In this document: in pieces, positions 44,428 through 52,832 of the stretch
Numbering within the stretch: position 1 is the first letter of the stretch
Layout: the number at the start of each line of letters is the position of its first letter
From: Actinophytocola xinjiangensis
GTDB taxonomy: Bacteria; Actinomycetota; Actinomycetes; Mycobacteriales; Pseudonocardiaceae
Direction of reading: 5' to 3'
Length of the DNA stretch: 64,000 bases
NCBI RefSeq assembly: GCF_001921215.1
Contig: NZ_MSIF01000030.1
Location: forward strand, 1-64,000
Made by a program: the position numbers and the translations under genes
The notes under the pieces: model-generated
Seen by the model: the letters and a program-made list of their open reading frames with translations, nothing else
Told to the model about the DNA's origin: nothing
The model's database searches: none

Positions 44428-45972
44428 ATGCGAAGACGTCTCACCGTCCTACTGGCCACGTTCGCCACCCTGATCCTCGGCCTCACCCCGGCCGCCGCCG
44501 CGCCCGGACTGACCGCCACCTACACCACGGTGTCGGACTGGGGCACCGGCTTCGAAGGCAAGATCACCATCGCCAACACCTCCGGCACCACCCTCAACGG
44601 CTGGACCGTCGAGTTCGACCTCCCGGCCGGCGCGACGATCACCTCGTCCTGGGACGCGCAGCGCACCAGCAGCGGCCAGCACCACACCTTCCGCAACCCC
44701 ACCTGGGCCCCGACCCTGCCCTCCGGCGCCACCGCGTCGTTCGGGTTCAACGGCTCCCCCGGCAACGTCACCACCATCCAGAACTGCCGACTCAACGGCG
44801 AGGGCTGCGACGGCGGCTCCGGCAACCCCGGCGCACCGACCACCCCGGCCAACCCGCGCGTCACCGGCACGACCAACTCCTCGATCTCGTTGGCGTGGAA
44901 CGGGTCCAGCGGCACGGTCACCGGCTACCGGGTGTACGAGGGCACCGCCGTGCGGGCCACCGTGACCGGCACGTCGGCCACCATCGGCAACCTGGGCACC
45001 TGCACCGGACACACCTACACGGTCGCCGCCTACAACGCCGCCGGCGAGTCGGCCAAGAGCGCGGCGGTGTCGGCCACCACCGCCGGCTGCACCCAGCCCA
45101 CCGGCGGCCGGGGCGCGCCCTACCTGTACCTGGGCTGGGGCAACCCACCCGCCCCCGCCACCGTCATGTCGGCCACCGGCATCCGCTGGTTCACCATGGC
45201 CTTCGTCCTGTCCGGCGGCGGCTGCACACCCTCCTGGGACTCCCAGCGCCCGCTGCTCGGCGGCGTCGACCAGCAGACCATCAACGCCATCCGCGCGGCC
45301 GGCGGCGACATCGTCCCGTCCTTCGGCGGCTGGAGCGGCAACAAGCTCGGCCCCAACTGCGCCACCCCGCAGGCCCTGGCCGGCGCCTACCAACAGGTGA
45401 TCGACGCCTACGACCTCAAGGCCATCGACATCGACATCGAGAACACCGACGAGTTCGAGAACACCGTCGTCCAGGACCGCATCCTCGGCGCGCTGAAGAT
45501 CGTCAAGCAGAACAACCCCGGCATCCAGACGATCGTCACCTTCGGCACCACGACCAGCGGCCCGAACTACTACGGCAACCGCCTGATCGACCAGGCCGCG
45601 GCACTGGGCGCGAACATCGACGTGTTCACGATCATGCCGTTCGACTTCGGCAGCGCGAACATCGGCCAGGACACCATCAACGCGTCCGAGGCACTGAAGA
45701 ACAAGCTGCGTTCCGCGTTCGGCTGGTCCGACGCCCAGGCCTACCAGCACATGGGCATCTCCGGCATGAACGGCCTGTCCGACCAGCAGGAGATGACCAG
45801 CCTGGCGACCTGGACCCAGATCCGTGACTGGGCCAAGACCCGGGGCCTGGCCCGCCTCGCCTACTGGGCGGTCAACCGCGACCGCCCCTGCCCGGGCGGC
45901 GGCGTCGTCTCGAACTGCAGCGGCATCGCCCAACCCGACTGGGAGTTCACCCGCATCACCGCCGGCTTCTGA
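44428..45972 (+). CDS. secreted GH18 chitinase with CBM2 and fibronectin III domains
   Basis: 514 residues from ATG 44428 (GAGGAGACCCGAG upstream). Signal peptide (RRRL start, Ala-rich cleavage near residue 25), then a CBM2 cellulose/chitin-binding domain (about residues 28-130, with aromatic residues and the ending Cys pair), a fibronectin type III domain (about residues 140-220) and a GH18 catalytic domain to the end. The catalytic DxDxE motif is in LKAIDIDIENTDE. Hydrolyses chitin to oligomers. Regulated by the dre element upstream and ended by the stem-loop 45983-46013. Confidence 0.93.
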   Translation: MRRRLTVLLATFATLILGLTPAAAAPGLTATYTTVSDWGTGFEGKITIANTSGTTLNGWTVEFDLPAGATITSSWDAQRTSSGQHHTFRNPTWAPTLPSGATASFGFNGSPGNVTTIQNCRLNGEGCDGGSGNPGAPTTPANPRVTGTTNSSISLAWNGSSGTVTGYRVYEGTAVRATVTGTSATIGNLGTCTGHTYTVAAYNAAGESAKSAAVSATTAGCTQPTGGRGAPYLYLGWGNPPAPATVMSATGIRWFTMAFVLSGGGCTPSWDSQRPLLGGVDQQTINAIRAAGGDIVPSFGGWSGNKLGPNCATPQALAGAYQQVIDAYDLKAIDIDIENTDEFENTVVQDRILGALKIVKQNNPGIQTIVTFGTTTSGPNYYGNRLIDQAAALGANIDVFTIMPFDFGSANIGQDTINASEALKNKLRSAFGWSDAQAYQHMGISGMNGLSDQQEMTSLATWTQIRDWAKTRGLARLAYWAVNRDRPCPGGGVVSNCSGIAQPDWEFTRITAGF

Positions 45973-45982
45973 CCCGACACCC

Positions 45983-46013
45983 GGTGAGGGTCCCCGACCA
46001 CGGGACCCTCACC
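45983..46013 (+). terminator. stem-loop terminator of the chitinase gene
   Basis: Perfect 12-bp stem (45983-45994 with 46002-46013), seven-base loop, ten bases after the stop. Confidence 0.8.
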
Positions 46014-46040
46014 AGGGCCAGCGAATGGTAAACAGAAGGA

Positions 46041-46175
46041 ATGCGAGCCGACGACGACCAGACACCGGAGACCACCGAGCCTCCCGGCGACGACACGCAC
46101 GGTGCGGCCGCTGCCGACCTGCCGGTGCTGACCGCCGACCTCGTTCGCGAAACCCTGGAACGGACGCGGCGCTGA
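46041..46175 (+). CDS. small acidic hypothetical protein
   Basis: 44 residues, absent from ORF lists with a longer cutoff. AGAAGGA lies directly before ATG 46041. Third codon positions are about 80% G/C, consistent with coding. The N-terminal half is acidic and disordered (Asp/Glu/Pro/Thr), the end is a helix LTADLVRETLERTRR with a basic tail. No family was recognised. It lies between the chitinase terminator and the convergent nucleotidyltransferase gene. Confidence 0.45.
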   Translation: MRADDDQTPETTEPPGDDTHGAAAADLPVLTADLVRETLERTRR

Positions 46176-46274
46176 CAGCGGCTGACCAGGCCGGCGGCCA
46201 TCGCCACGTCCTGGCCGATCGGGGAGTCCAGCCAGGTCAACGGGGTCACGCCGCAACGCGCGGCTGCCCGGCGT

Positions 46275-46997
46275 TCAGGCGGCCGAGGTGACGGTCGCGC
46301 CCACCACCGCGTTCGCCCGGTCGAGGTCGCCGGCGAAGTCCACCTCCACGACGAAGAACTCGGAGATGTCCAGCGCCAGCACCCGCATCCCGCCCACCGC
46401 GATCGCGGTCTCGATGCCGCGCTCGAAGTAGTCGGCGTCCGCGCAGCCCGCCAACTGCTCGACCAGCGTCGCCCGGTCGGCCGACGCCACGTAGTTGATC
46501 CCGACGGCCTCACCGAGGCCGTCGGCCACCGATTTCGACAGCCGCACCACGAATCCGTCGACCGACGAGGTGTACTTCACCTCCTCCTCACCGACTGTTT
46601 CGGTGTTGACGCACACGAAACTGCGGTCGTCGGCGATCGCCGGGGCGATCCGGTTCAGCAGCCCGGGGTCGAACACGACGTCGCCGTTGAGCCACAGCAC
46701 CCCGCCCGGCCGGGCCAGCCGCAGCGCGCGGAGCAGGCTCGCGGCCGTGTTCGTGTGCTCGTAGCGCTCGTTGTAGGCGAACAGCACGCCGGGCGCGGCG
46801 GCCATCACCTCCTCGGCGCGGAACCCGACGACGACCGTCACCCCGACGGTCTCGCCGAACGCGCGGCGCAGGCACCGCAGCTGCCGGCCGAGGATGCTGG
46901 CGCCGTCGACCAGCGGGGTGAGCGGTTTGGGGTGCGGGCGGCCGAGCCGGGTTCCCATGCCGGCGGCCAGGATCACGACGTTCGGTGGCTCGGTCAT
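46275..46997 (-). CDS. sugar-phosphate/choline-type nucleotidyltransferase
   Basis: 240 residues. The N-terminal nucleotide-binding motif is VVILAAGMGTRLGRPHPKPLTPL, followed by LWLNGDVVFD with a metal-binding Asp, and an ISEFFVVEVDFAGDLDRA end resembling LicC/MobA-like cytidylyltransferases. It transfers a nucleotide to a phosphorylated sugar or amino alcohol to make a building block for surface polymers. Its start overlaps the stop of the glycerophosphotransferase gene by four bases (ATGA), so the two form a wall- or capsule-polymer operon. Confidence 0.87.
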   Translation of the reverse strand: MTEPPNVVILAAGMGTRLGRPHPKPLTPLVDGASILGRQLRCLRRAFGETVGVTVVVGFRAEEVMAAAPGVLFAYNERYEHTNTAASLLRALRLARPGGVLWLNGDVVFDPGLLNRIAPAIADDRSFVCVNTETVGEEEVKYTSSVDGFVVRLSKSVADGLGEAVGINYVASADRATLVEQLAGCADADYFERGIETAIAVGGMRVLALDISEFFVVEVDFAGDLDRANAVVGATVTSAA

Positions 46998-48283
46998 GCT
47001 GGTTCTCCCGCCTCCCGGAGCTGCTGTGTGGTCGGGCCGGTGTCCAGTGCGGCGAGGCCGCGGTCGCGGGTGCGCACCGCGTCGTCGACGGCGGCGAGGA
47101 ACCGGGCGGTGCTCTCGCCGGGGGCGAGGTCACCGAAGTAGTCGGTGCGGGCGGCGTACCGGGCCGCGCGGTGCGGGTCGTCGGTGAGGCGGTGTTCGAG
47201 GGTGTCCGCGAGCGCGGACACCGTGTCGGAGTCGACGATGTCGGCGCAGTGGCTGACGGGGGCGTCGGCGTGCAGCCGGGCGCGGTCGTCGTACCGGTCG
47301 GCGATCAGCAGCGGGGCGTCGGCGCGCAGGTAGAGGAAGTCCAGGCCGACCGAGGAGACGTCGGTGACCATGAGGTCGGCGACCGGGAACAGCGCGAGGA
47401 TGTCCCCGGTGAGCGCGATCTCGTTGCCCGGGCGGCGTTCCAGGAGCCGGACGATCTCGCGGTGGGCGGCGGCGACCGCCGGCCGGGTGCTCGGCGGGAC
47501 CCTCGGGTGTGGCTTGTAGACCACGCGGGTGTTCGGCACCGACAGTGCGGCGGCGACGATCCTGGCGCCGAGGACGTCGACGGAGGTGTAGTTGTTGGAC
47601 GCGTTCTCGCCTTCCCAGGTGGGGGCGTAGAGGATGGTGCGCCGGCCGTCGCGGGCCAGTCGCGGTTCGGGGCGCAGGTCGAGTTGCGGCCGGCCGACGC
47701 GGACGAGGGCGGCGTCGTCGAACTCGATCAGCGCGGCGCGGTGTCGACGGACGGCGGCCGCGCCGGCGACGAACACCCGGTCGTAGGCCTTCACCTGGTT
47801 GGACACCATGCAGACCTTGTCGCTCTCGCCGTGGTTGACGTGCACGTGCAGCATCCGGCGTTGCATGAGTGAGGGGAAGTTGTGCTGGGAGTTGTTGACG
47901 TAGACGCCTACTTTGAAGTCGCTGCGCTCGTAGAGGTCTACAAGGTGGTGGAACAGAGGTGGGTACACACAGCGCAGCCGTGTCATGCCGGACAGTGCGG
48001 CGTACGTACGCGGATGTCGCGCGATGACGACGACGGGGTGCTGGTCGTCGAGCAGTTCGAGGACCGGGAGCCACTGGGCGAGTTGGTAGAGCCGGCGCGG
48101 ATCGTCGGCGAAGTAGACCGCGACGGTGCCCGGCACGGGGTCGCCGGGGAGGTAACCGGCCGGTTCCGGCGACTGATCTTTCCTGCGCCTGCCGAAGGAG
48201 AGCACGCGGCGGCTCCGAATGTGGGGAGGGCGGGGTAAACCACCTGATCGGTTGGGATAGCGGCGGCCGAGGACGGCGGACAC
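46994..48283 (-). CDS. CDP-glycerol glycerophosphotransferase-like protein
   Basis: 429 residues from GTG 48283. The C-terminal GT-B-like domain has the features of the TagF/CDP-glycerol:poly(glycerophosphate) group: ILYAPTWEGEN, VVYKPHPRVPP, a GDILALFPVADLMVTDVSSVGLDFL segment and a HCADIVDSD end. It polymerises or primes poly(glycerol phosphate)-type chains on the cell surface. No membrane helix is apparent, so the protein is likely peripheral. Together with the nucleotidyltransferase it suggests a teichoic-acid-like polymer. Confidence 0.87.
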   Translation of the reverse strand: MSAVLGRRYPNRSGGLPRPPHIRSRRVLSFGRRRKDQSPEPAGYLPGDPVPGTVAVYFADDPRRLYQLAQWLPVLELLDDQHPVVVIARHPRTYAALSGMTRLRCVYPPLFHHLVDLYERSDFKVGVYVNNSQHNFPSLMQRRMLHVHVNHGESDKVCMVSNQVKAYDRVFVAGAAAVRRHRAALIEFDDAALVRVGRPQLDLRPEPRLARDGRRTILYAPTWEGENASNNYTSVDVLGARIVAAALSVPNTRVVYKPHPRVPPSTRPAVAAAHREIVRLLERRPGNEIALTGDILALFPVADLMVTDVSSVGLDFLYLRADAPLLIADRYDDRARLHADAPVSHCADIVDSDTVSALADTLEHRLTDDPHRAARYAARTDYFGDLAPGESTARFLAAVDDAVRTRDRGLAALDTGPTTQQLREAGEPA

Positions 48284-48543
48284 GCACTCCCAGTGTGCGT
48301 GCTGGACACGTCCAGGCCAAGTGGTGGATACCGCAGAGAAACCGGAACTTTACGCAGGCGTCGTCCATTGTGGACAGGTAGGCGGACGGGCTATCCTTCC
48401 ACTCGACAAGTTATTCGTCAATCCGCCAAGTCAGTTGGCAATTTGCCATAGGTCCGAACCCACCGAAAGTCGGTGCCGCGGGCCGAGGAATCCTCCCTAG
48501 CGTCCGAAGCGCCGAATTTCATTCGTGTTGGCGAGGAGGAATC
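48284..48543. promoter_or_regulatory. divergent intergenic region, wall-polymer operon/snapalysin
   Basis: 260 bp with relatively AT-rich patches (around 48400-48450). GAGGAGGAATC before ATG 48544 is the ribosome site of the snapalysin gene. No LysR-type activator gene, which usually accompanies snapalysin genes in Streptomyces, is adjacent. Nothing else is seen. Confidence 0.5.
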
Positions 48544-49113
48544 ATGATCAGGAAGACATTCCTGAGCGCCGCCGTCGGGGCCGCGATGATCATGGCACCG
48601 ATGGCGACCGGTCAGGCAGCCGCCACCACCGCCCCCGAGAACCCGACGACCGCCGCCACAACCGTCTACTACGACGACTCCGGGGCGCCGAGCTACCAGT
48701 CGCAAATCGCCCAGGGAGTGGCGAACTGGAACAACTCGGTGTCGAACGTGCAGCTGGTGGAGAACGCCTCCGCGGCGACCCTCGACTTCTACGAGGGCAA
48801 CGACCCCAACGGCTCCTACGCCTACACCGATGGCCACGGCAACGGCTACATCTTCCTCGACCACACCCAGATGGGCGTGTACGCACCGGTACGCATCACC
48901 GCCCACGAAACCGGCCACGTCCTGGGCCTGCCCGACAACTACAACGGCCCCTGCTCGGAACTCATGTCCGGCGGTGGCCCCGGCCCGTCCTGCACCAACG
49001 CCAACCCCAACGCCGACGAGATCGGCCGCGTCAACTCCCTGTGGGCGAACGGCAGGCAGGGCCCGGGCGTGTTCACCAGGATCGCCGAACCCGCCGTGAC
49101 CGCCGCCTTCTGA
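48544..49113 (+). CDS. snpA: snapalysin-family zinc metalloprotease (M7)
   Basis: 189 residues. Signal peptide to about residue 26, a short propeptide, then the mature protease beginning near TTVYYDDSG. The zinc motif is [11 protein letters not shown] (HExxHxxGxxD, the Asp being the third ligand in this family), followed by the Met-turn in [14 protein letters not shown], with two cysteines as in snapalysin. Snapalysins are small secreted neutral proteases of mycelial actinomycetes that hydrolyse casein. Ends at the stem-loop 49141-49176. Confidence 0.93.
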   Translation: MIRKTFLSAAVGAAMIMAPMATGQAAATTAPENPTTAATTVYYDDSGAPSYQSQIAQGVANWNNSVSNVQLVENASAATLDFYEGNDPNGSYAYTDGHGNGYIFLDHTQMGVYAPVRITAHETGHVLGLPDNYNGPCSELMSGGGPGPSCTNANPNADEIGRVNSLWANGRQGPGVFTRIAEPAVTAAF

Positions 49114-49140
49114 TCCCCTGACCGAGGCCCCGGCCTCACC

Positions 49141-49176
49141 GAACGGCGACCGCCCCCTCCCCGGCGGTCGCCGTTC
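49141..49176 (+). terminator. stem-loop terminator of the snapalysin gene
   Basis: Perfect 14-bp stem (49141-49154 with 49163-49176), eight-base loop, 27 bases after the stop. Confidence 0.82.
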
Positions 49177-49242
49177 TCATGCCCGGGCCCGTCTACGATC
49201 GGGTCGTCCGCCCAGACAAATCCGCCCAGACAAAGGAGTGTG

Positions 49243-50136
49243 GTGAGCCCCGACGTCGCCTGGCTGGACCGTCAGCTCACCGCCGCCGGCCGTACCAGGA
49301 CCGGTCCGGTGACCGAGGTCCGCCGCCGCCCCTGGAGCAGCGTGTACTCCGCGCCGACCGACCACGGCACCGTGTGGCTCAAGGCAACCGGCGCCGGGTC
49401 GGCGTTCGAGGCCGGCTTGCACGCGTTGATCGCCCGGGTCTGCCCCGGTGACGTCCCGGTGCCGATCGCCGTCGACGCGGCGCGGGGGTGGCTGCTGCTA
49501 CCCGACGGCGGGCCGACCATCACCGGCTCGGTCCTCACCGGACTCGTCGAGATCCTGCCGAAGTACGCTCTGCTGCAACGGAAACTCACGTCCCATGTGG
49601 ACGAGATGCTCACCCTCGGGCTGACCGACATGCGCCCGGCCGCGATGCCGGCCCGGCTCGACGAGGCCATCGACGCCGCACGACGCCGCGGCGGCGGGGA
49701 CGGGCTGGCGGAGATCCGCGCGCTGCGCCCCCGGTTCACGCGGTGGTGCGCGCGGCTGGCCGAATCGCCCGTGCCGGCCAGCGTCGACCACAACGACCTG
49801 CACCCCAACAGCGTCTTCGCCGCCGGGCCTCGGTTGTTCGACTGGGGCGACGCCGTTGTCGCCCATCCGTTCGCCAGTGCGCTGGTCGCGTTGCAGGCCG
49901 CCGAAGGCCCTGATCTGGTCCGGCTGCGCGACGCCTATCTGGAACCGTTCACCGATCTCGCGCCGCACGCCGACCTCGTCGGTGATCTCGAACTGGCCTG
50001 CCGGGTCGCCAAACCCGCGCGGGCGCTCGTGTGGGACCGCGCCCTTCCCCGCGACGAATCCGGTCCGCTGGCGCAGGCCCCGCGCCGCACGCTGCTCGCC
50101 CTGCTCGACCGGAATTGGCTTGCGCTGAGCCACTGA
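49243..50136 (+). CDS. aminoglycoside phosphotransferase-fold protein
   Basis: 297 residues from GTG 49243 (GGAG four bases before; GTG 49240 is possible). Catalytic loop SVDHNDLHPNSVF (HxDLHxxN, with catalytic Asp) and metal-binding LFDWGDAVVAHPF are clear. The N-terminal lobe contains the WLKATG strand carrying the likely ATP-binding Lys. The substrate is unknown. The next gene, a methyltransferase, starts 22 bp downstream, suggesting one operon with it and the acetyltransferase. Confidence 0.87.
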   Translation: MSPDVAWLDRQLTAAGRTRTGPVTEVRRRPWSSVYSAPTDHGTVWLKATGAGSAFEAGLHALIARVCPGDVPVPIAVDAARGWLLLPDGGPTITGSVLTGLVEILPKYALLQRKLTSHVDEMLTLGLTDMRPAAMPARLDEAIDAARRRGGGDGLAEIRALRPRFTRWCARLAESPVPASVDHNDLHPNSVFAAGPRLFDWGDAVVAHPFASALVALQAAEGPDLVRLRDAYLEPFTDLAPHADLVGDLELACRVAKPARALVWDRALPRDESGPLAQAPRRTLLALLDRNWLALSH

Positions 50137-50157
50137 CCCCGTGCGACCATTCCGGGC

Positions 50158-50892
50158 GTGACCGAGTTCGATCTCGCGGGCACGTTCGGCGAGGACTATC
50201 TCCATTTTCTGGCCGAGCGGCTGAACGACGAGCACAGCGAATCCGAAACCGACGTCATCGCCCGGTTGACCGGGCTCGAACCGGGCGAGCGGGTACTCGA
50301 CCTCGCCTGCGGCCACGGCCGGATCGCCAACCGGCTCGCCGCGCGCGGCGCCACGGTCACCGGTCTGGACGCGACGCCGATGTTCCTCGACCTGGCCCGC
50401 GCGGACGCCGCCGGACGCGGTGTCGAGGTCGACTACCGGCTCGGCGACATGCGCGAACTGCCGTGGACCGGCGAGTTCGACGTGGTGATCAACTGGTTCA
50501 CCGCCTTCGGCTACCTCGGCGACGACGGCGACCGCGAGGTGCTCGCCGGGGTCGTCCGCGCGCTGCGCCCCGGCGGCCGGTTCCTCATCGAGATCAACAA
50601 CTATCCGTGGCTGCTGCGCAACCTGCTCACGTCGATCATCGACGAACGCGACGGCGACCTGCTCGTCGACCGCAACGCGTTCGACCCGCTGACCAACCGG
50701 ATCACCACGCACCGCACCACGATCCGCGACGGCCGCCGCCGCGACACCCGGTTCTTCGTGCGTCTCTACCCGTACACCGAACTGCGCACGCTGCTGTTGG
50801 GCGCCGGTTTCGCGGAGGTCACCGCGTTCGGCCGCGACGGCGACCCGCTGACCCTCGACAGCCGGCGACTGATCGTGGTGGCCAGCACATGA
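50158..50892 (+). CDS. class I SAM-dependent methyltransferase
   Basis: 244 residues from GTG 50158. SAM-binding motif VLDLACGHGRIANRLAARGATVTGLDAT, post-motif LGDMRELPWTGEFDVVINWFTAFGYL, and a C-terminal half with LRPGGRFLIEINN. The sequence matches small-molecule methyltransferases of the Methyltransf_25/11 type; the substrate is unknown. The TGA overlaps the ATG of the acetyltransferase (ATGA). Confidence 0.93.
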   Translation: MTEFDLAGTFGEDYLHFLAERLNDEHSESETDVIARLTGLEPGERVLDLACGHGRIANRLAARGATVTGLDATPMFLDLARADAAGRGVEVDYRLGDMRELPWTGEFDVVINWFTAFGYLGDDGDREVLAGVVRALRPGGRFLIEINNYPWLLRNLLTSIIDERDGDLLVDRNAFDPLTNRITTHRTTIRDGRRRDTRFFVRLYPYTELRTLLLGAGFAEVTAFGRDGDPLTLDSRRLIVVAST

Positions 50893-51407
50893 CCATCCGC
50901 CCCGCCCGCCCGGACGACCTGCCCGCGTTGCGCGACCTGGAGGTCGCCGCCGCCGAGCCGTTCCGCGACATCGGCATGCCCGAGATCGCCGGCGACGAGC
51001 CCGAGCCGCTGCCCGTCCTGGCGGAGTACCAGCAGGACGGCCGCGCCTGGGTGTACGTCACGCCTGACGACCAGCCGGTGGCGTACCTGCTGGTCAGCGA
51101 GGTGGACGGGCACGCGCACATCGCCCAGGTGTCGGTCCGGCCGGATCACGCCCGGCGCGGCCTCGGCGCCGCCCTGATCGAGCGGGCGGCCGGCTGGGCC
51201 CGGTCCGCCGGGATGACGACGATGTCACTGACGACGTTCACCGAGGTCCCGTGGAACGGCCCGTACTACGCCCGCCTCGGTTTCACGGTGTTACCGCGGG
51301 ACCGGTGGACCCCGGGCCTTCGCGCCATCCGCGCCGAGGAGGACGCGCGCGGACTGGATCGCTGGCCCAGGGCGGTGATGACCCGCCGTCATCACCCGAT
51401 CGCCTGA
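50889..51407 (+). CDS. GNAT family N-acetyltransferase
   Basis: 172 residues from ATG 50889. The acetyl-CoA-binding motif is visible in VRPDHARRGLGAALIERAAGWA (the R-x-x-G-x-G/A loop). N-terminal IRPARPDDLPALRDLE is typical for the fold, and FTEVPWNGPYYARLGF matches the later strand-helix pair. Coupled to the methyltransferase gene by a four-base overlap; acceptor unknown. Confidence 0.92.
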   Translation: MTIRPARPDDLPALRDLEVAAAEPFRDIGMPEIAGDEPEPLPVLAEYQQDGRAWVYVTPDDQPVAYLLVSEVDGHAHIAQVSVRPDHARRGLGAALIERAAGWARSAGMTTMSLTTFTEVPWNGPYYARLGFTVLPRDRWTPGLRAIRAEEDARGLDRWPRAVMTRRHHPIA

Positions 51408-51473
51408 CGTTGATGGCGTTTCGACCCGATCACGATCGGCTACCCAAGAGGACGCACGAGTCGAACGAGGCCG

Positions 51474-51498
51474 GTTTGAACGGGTCCGTCCGGGGGTA
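51474..51498 (+). promoter_or_regulatory. putative SigB/SigF-type promoter
   Basis: GTTT (51474-51477) and GGGTA (51494-51498) are spaced 16 bp, matching the actinobacterial stress sigma pattern GTTT-N14-17-GGGTAT, 47 bp before the STAS gene. Confidence 0.5.
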
Positions 51499-51544
51499 GG
51501 GCTTGCCTTATGTGGGTAAACACAGGCGCGGGGCAGGTGACGCG

Positions 51545-51925
51545 ATGAGCTTCGTCGGCGCGGACAGTTCGGAGAACGGGGTGTTCTCGGTGAAGGTCGA
51601 GGACCTCCATCTGGACGCCTTGGGGGAGACCGTGGTGTTGGCCGTGATCGGCGAGGTTGACCTGGCCACCGCACCGGTGCTTGAGGAGTCGATTTCCACC
51701 GCGTTCGCCCGGGAGCCGGATATGGTGATCGTCGACCTGAGCGAGGTGAGTTTCCTGGCGTCGGTGGGGATGAGCATCCTGATCGGCTACAACGAGCGGG
51801 CCGGCGACACCCGGTTCCGTCTGGTCGCCTCGGGCGCGGCGACCTACCGACCATTGCAGCTGACCGGGGTCGCGGACACCATTTCGATCTTTCCCACCCG
51901 GGACCAGGCGCTGGCGGAGGGCTAG
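51545..51925 (+). CDS. STAS-domain anti-sigma factor antagonist
   Basis: 126 residues from ATG 51545. The STAS fold is clear: VVLAVIGEVDLATAPVLEESI, then VIVDLSEVSFLASVGMSILIGYNERA, where the Ser of FLASVGM is the site usually phosphorylated by the partner anti-sigma kinase. Such proteins release a SigB/SigF-type sigma factor by binding the anti-sigma factor. Lies 17 bp before the HATPase gene, forming a partner-switching pair. Confidence 0.93.
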   Translation: MSFVGADSSENGVFSVKVEDLHLDALGETVVLAVIGEVDLATAPVLEESISTAFAREPDMVIVDLSEVSFLASVGMSILIGYNERAGDTRFRLVASGAATYRPLQLTGVADTISIFPTRDQALAEG

Positions 51926-51942
51926 AAGGTGGGTACTCCGGA

Positions 51943-52371
51943 GTGAACGCGGGGCAACAACAGCTCGACGACGTCCAGGACGGCGACCTTCATTTCCGGG
52001 TACCGGCCTCGGCCGCCCGACTCACGGCACTGCGCCACGCACTGACCGAATGGGCCCAGGAGTGCGGCCTGGCGGCGGAGGACCGCGAAGCCCTGACGCT
52101 CGCCAGTTACGAGGCCATGGCGAACAGTGTTGAGCACGCGTATGCGGATCACGTGGAAGGCGTTCTCGATCTGCGCGCGGTTCGTGATGACGCCCGGGGG
52201 CAGGTAACGGTCACGGTGACGGATTATGGGACCTGGAAACCACCGCCGATTAATCCGGGATCTCGGGGTCGCGGATTGCCGTTAATACGCGGCCTGACGA
52301 AAACAGCCGTCATCACCCCCACGGAACACGGGACAACGGTCACCATGACCTGGCCCGCCGCCCTTGATTAA
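51943..52371 (+). CDS. anti-sigma regulatory factor-like HATPase
   Basis: 142 residues from GTG 51943. HATPase_c motifs in compact form: LASYEAMANSVEHAY (N-box with Glu/Asn), VTDYGTWKPP (G1) and GSRGRGLPLIRGL (G2). RsbW-like proteins of this size bind a sigma factor and phosphorylate the STAS antagonist. Here it is encoded next to the STAS gene, and together they probably control a stress sigma factor encoded elsewhere. Confidence 0.92.
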   Translation: MNAGQQQLDDVQDGDLHFRVPASAARLTALRHALTEWAQECGLAAEDREALTLASYEAMANSVEHAYADHVEGVLDLRAVRDDARGQVTVTVTDYGTWKPPPINPGSRGRGLPLIRGLTKTAVITPTEHGTTVTMTWPAALD

Positions 52372-52383
52372 TCGCTTCGATGG

Positions 52384-52632
52384 TCAGACGCGCCGAATGG
52401 GCACGGGATTTCCGGACAGGGCGCTGAGTCGCGCGGTGGCGCGCAGCCGCAGCATCGTCGAGAGCCGCTGGGGATCGTTGACCGTCGAAACCAACTCGGT
52501 GGTCACCTCGTAGACGACGCGGGTGATGTCGGCCGGGACCTCGTCCGGCAGGCGGTCGGTCAGGACGCGGACGGCGTCGTCCATGATTGTGGTGAGCTGG
52601 GGTCCGGTGATTCGTGGCGTCTCCCTCGGCAT
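52384..52632 (-). CDS. small hypothetical protein
   Basis: 82 residues from ATG 52632 (GGAAGGTGGTTCAGG upstream). All-helical by pattern: MPRETPRITGPQLTTIMDDA, then LTDRLPDEVPADITRVVYEVTTELVSTV and a basic tail of RLRATARLSALS type. No family was recognised, no membrane segment or signal peptide. High GC at third positions supports coding. It converges on the HATPase gene (12-bp gap). Confidence 0.55.
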   Translation of the reverse strand: MPRETPRITGPQLTTIMDDAVRVLTDRLPDEVPADITRVVYEVTTELVSTVNDPQRLSTMLRLRATARLSALSGNPVPIRRV

Positions 52633-52655
52633 CCTGAACCACCTTCCTTATCGAT

Positions 52656-52775
52656 TCAGAGCAGGGTCGAACCGGGTCGGAACCCGCCCTTGACCAGCTC
52701 TTTTGCGCACACGGTGACGATCAGCGCGGACCAGGCCCCGGCGCCGCCCGCGAACCACCAACCGGATCGTTCCAG
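52656..52775 (-). CDS. possible small membrane peptide
   Basis: A minus-strand frame ending at TGA 52656 encodes about 39 residues with one hydrophobic segment (GWWFAGGAGAWSALIVTVCA) and a basic, Gly-rich end; third codon positions are GC-rich. No normal start codon lies close; a CTG near 52772 or a start further upstream would be needed. Shown as a candidate only. Confidence 0.25.
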   Translation of the reverse strand: MERSGWWFAGGAGAWSALIVTVCAKELVKGGFRPGSTLL

Positions 52776-52832
52776 TGTGCCAGGACGAGGGGGCGTTGCC
52801 GACCGCCGTACTGGTGAACGCAGAATCGGATC

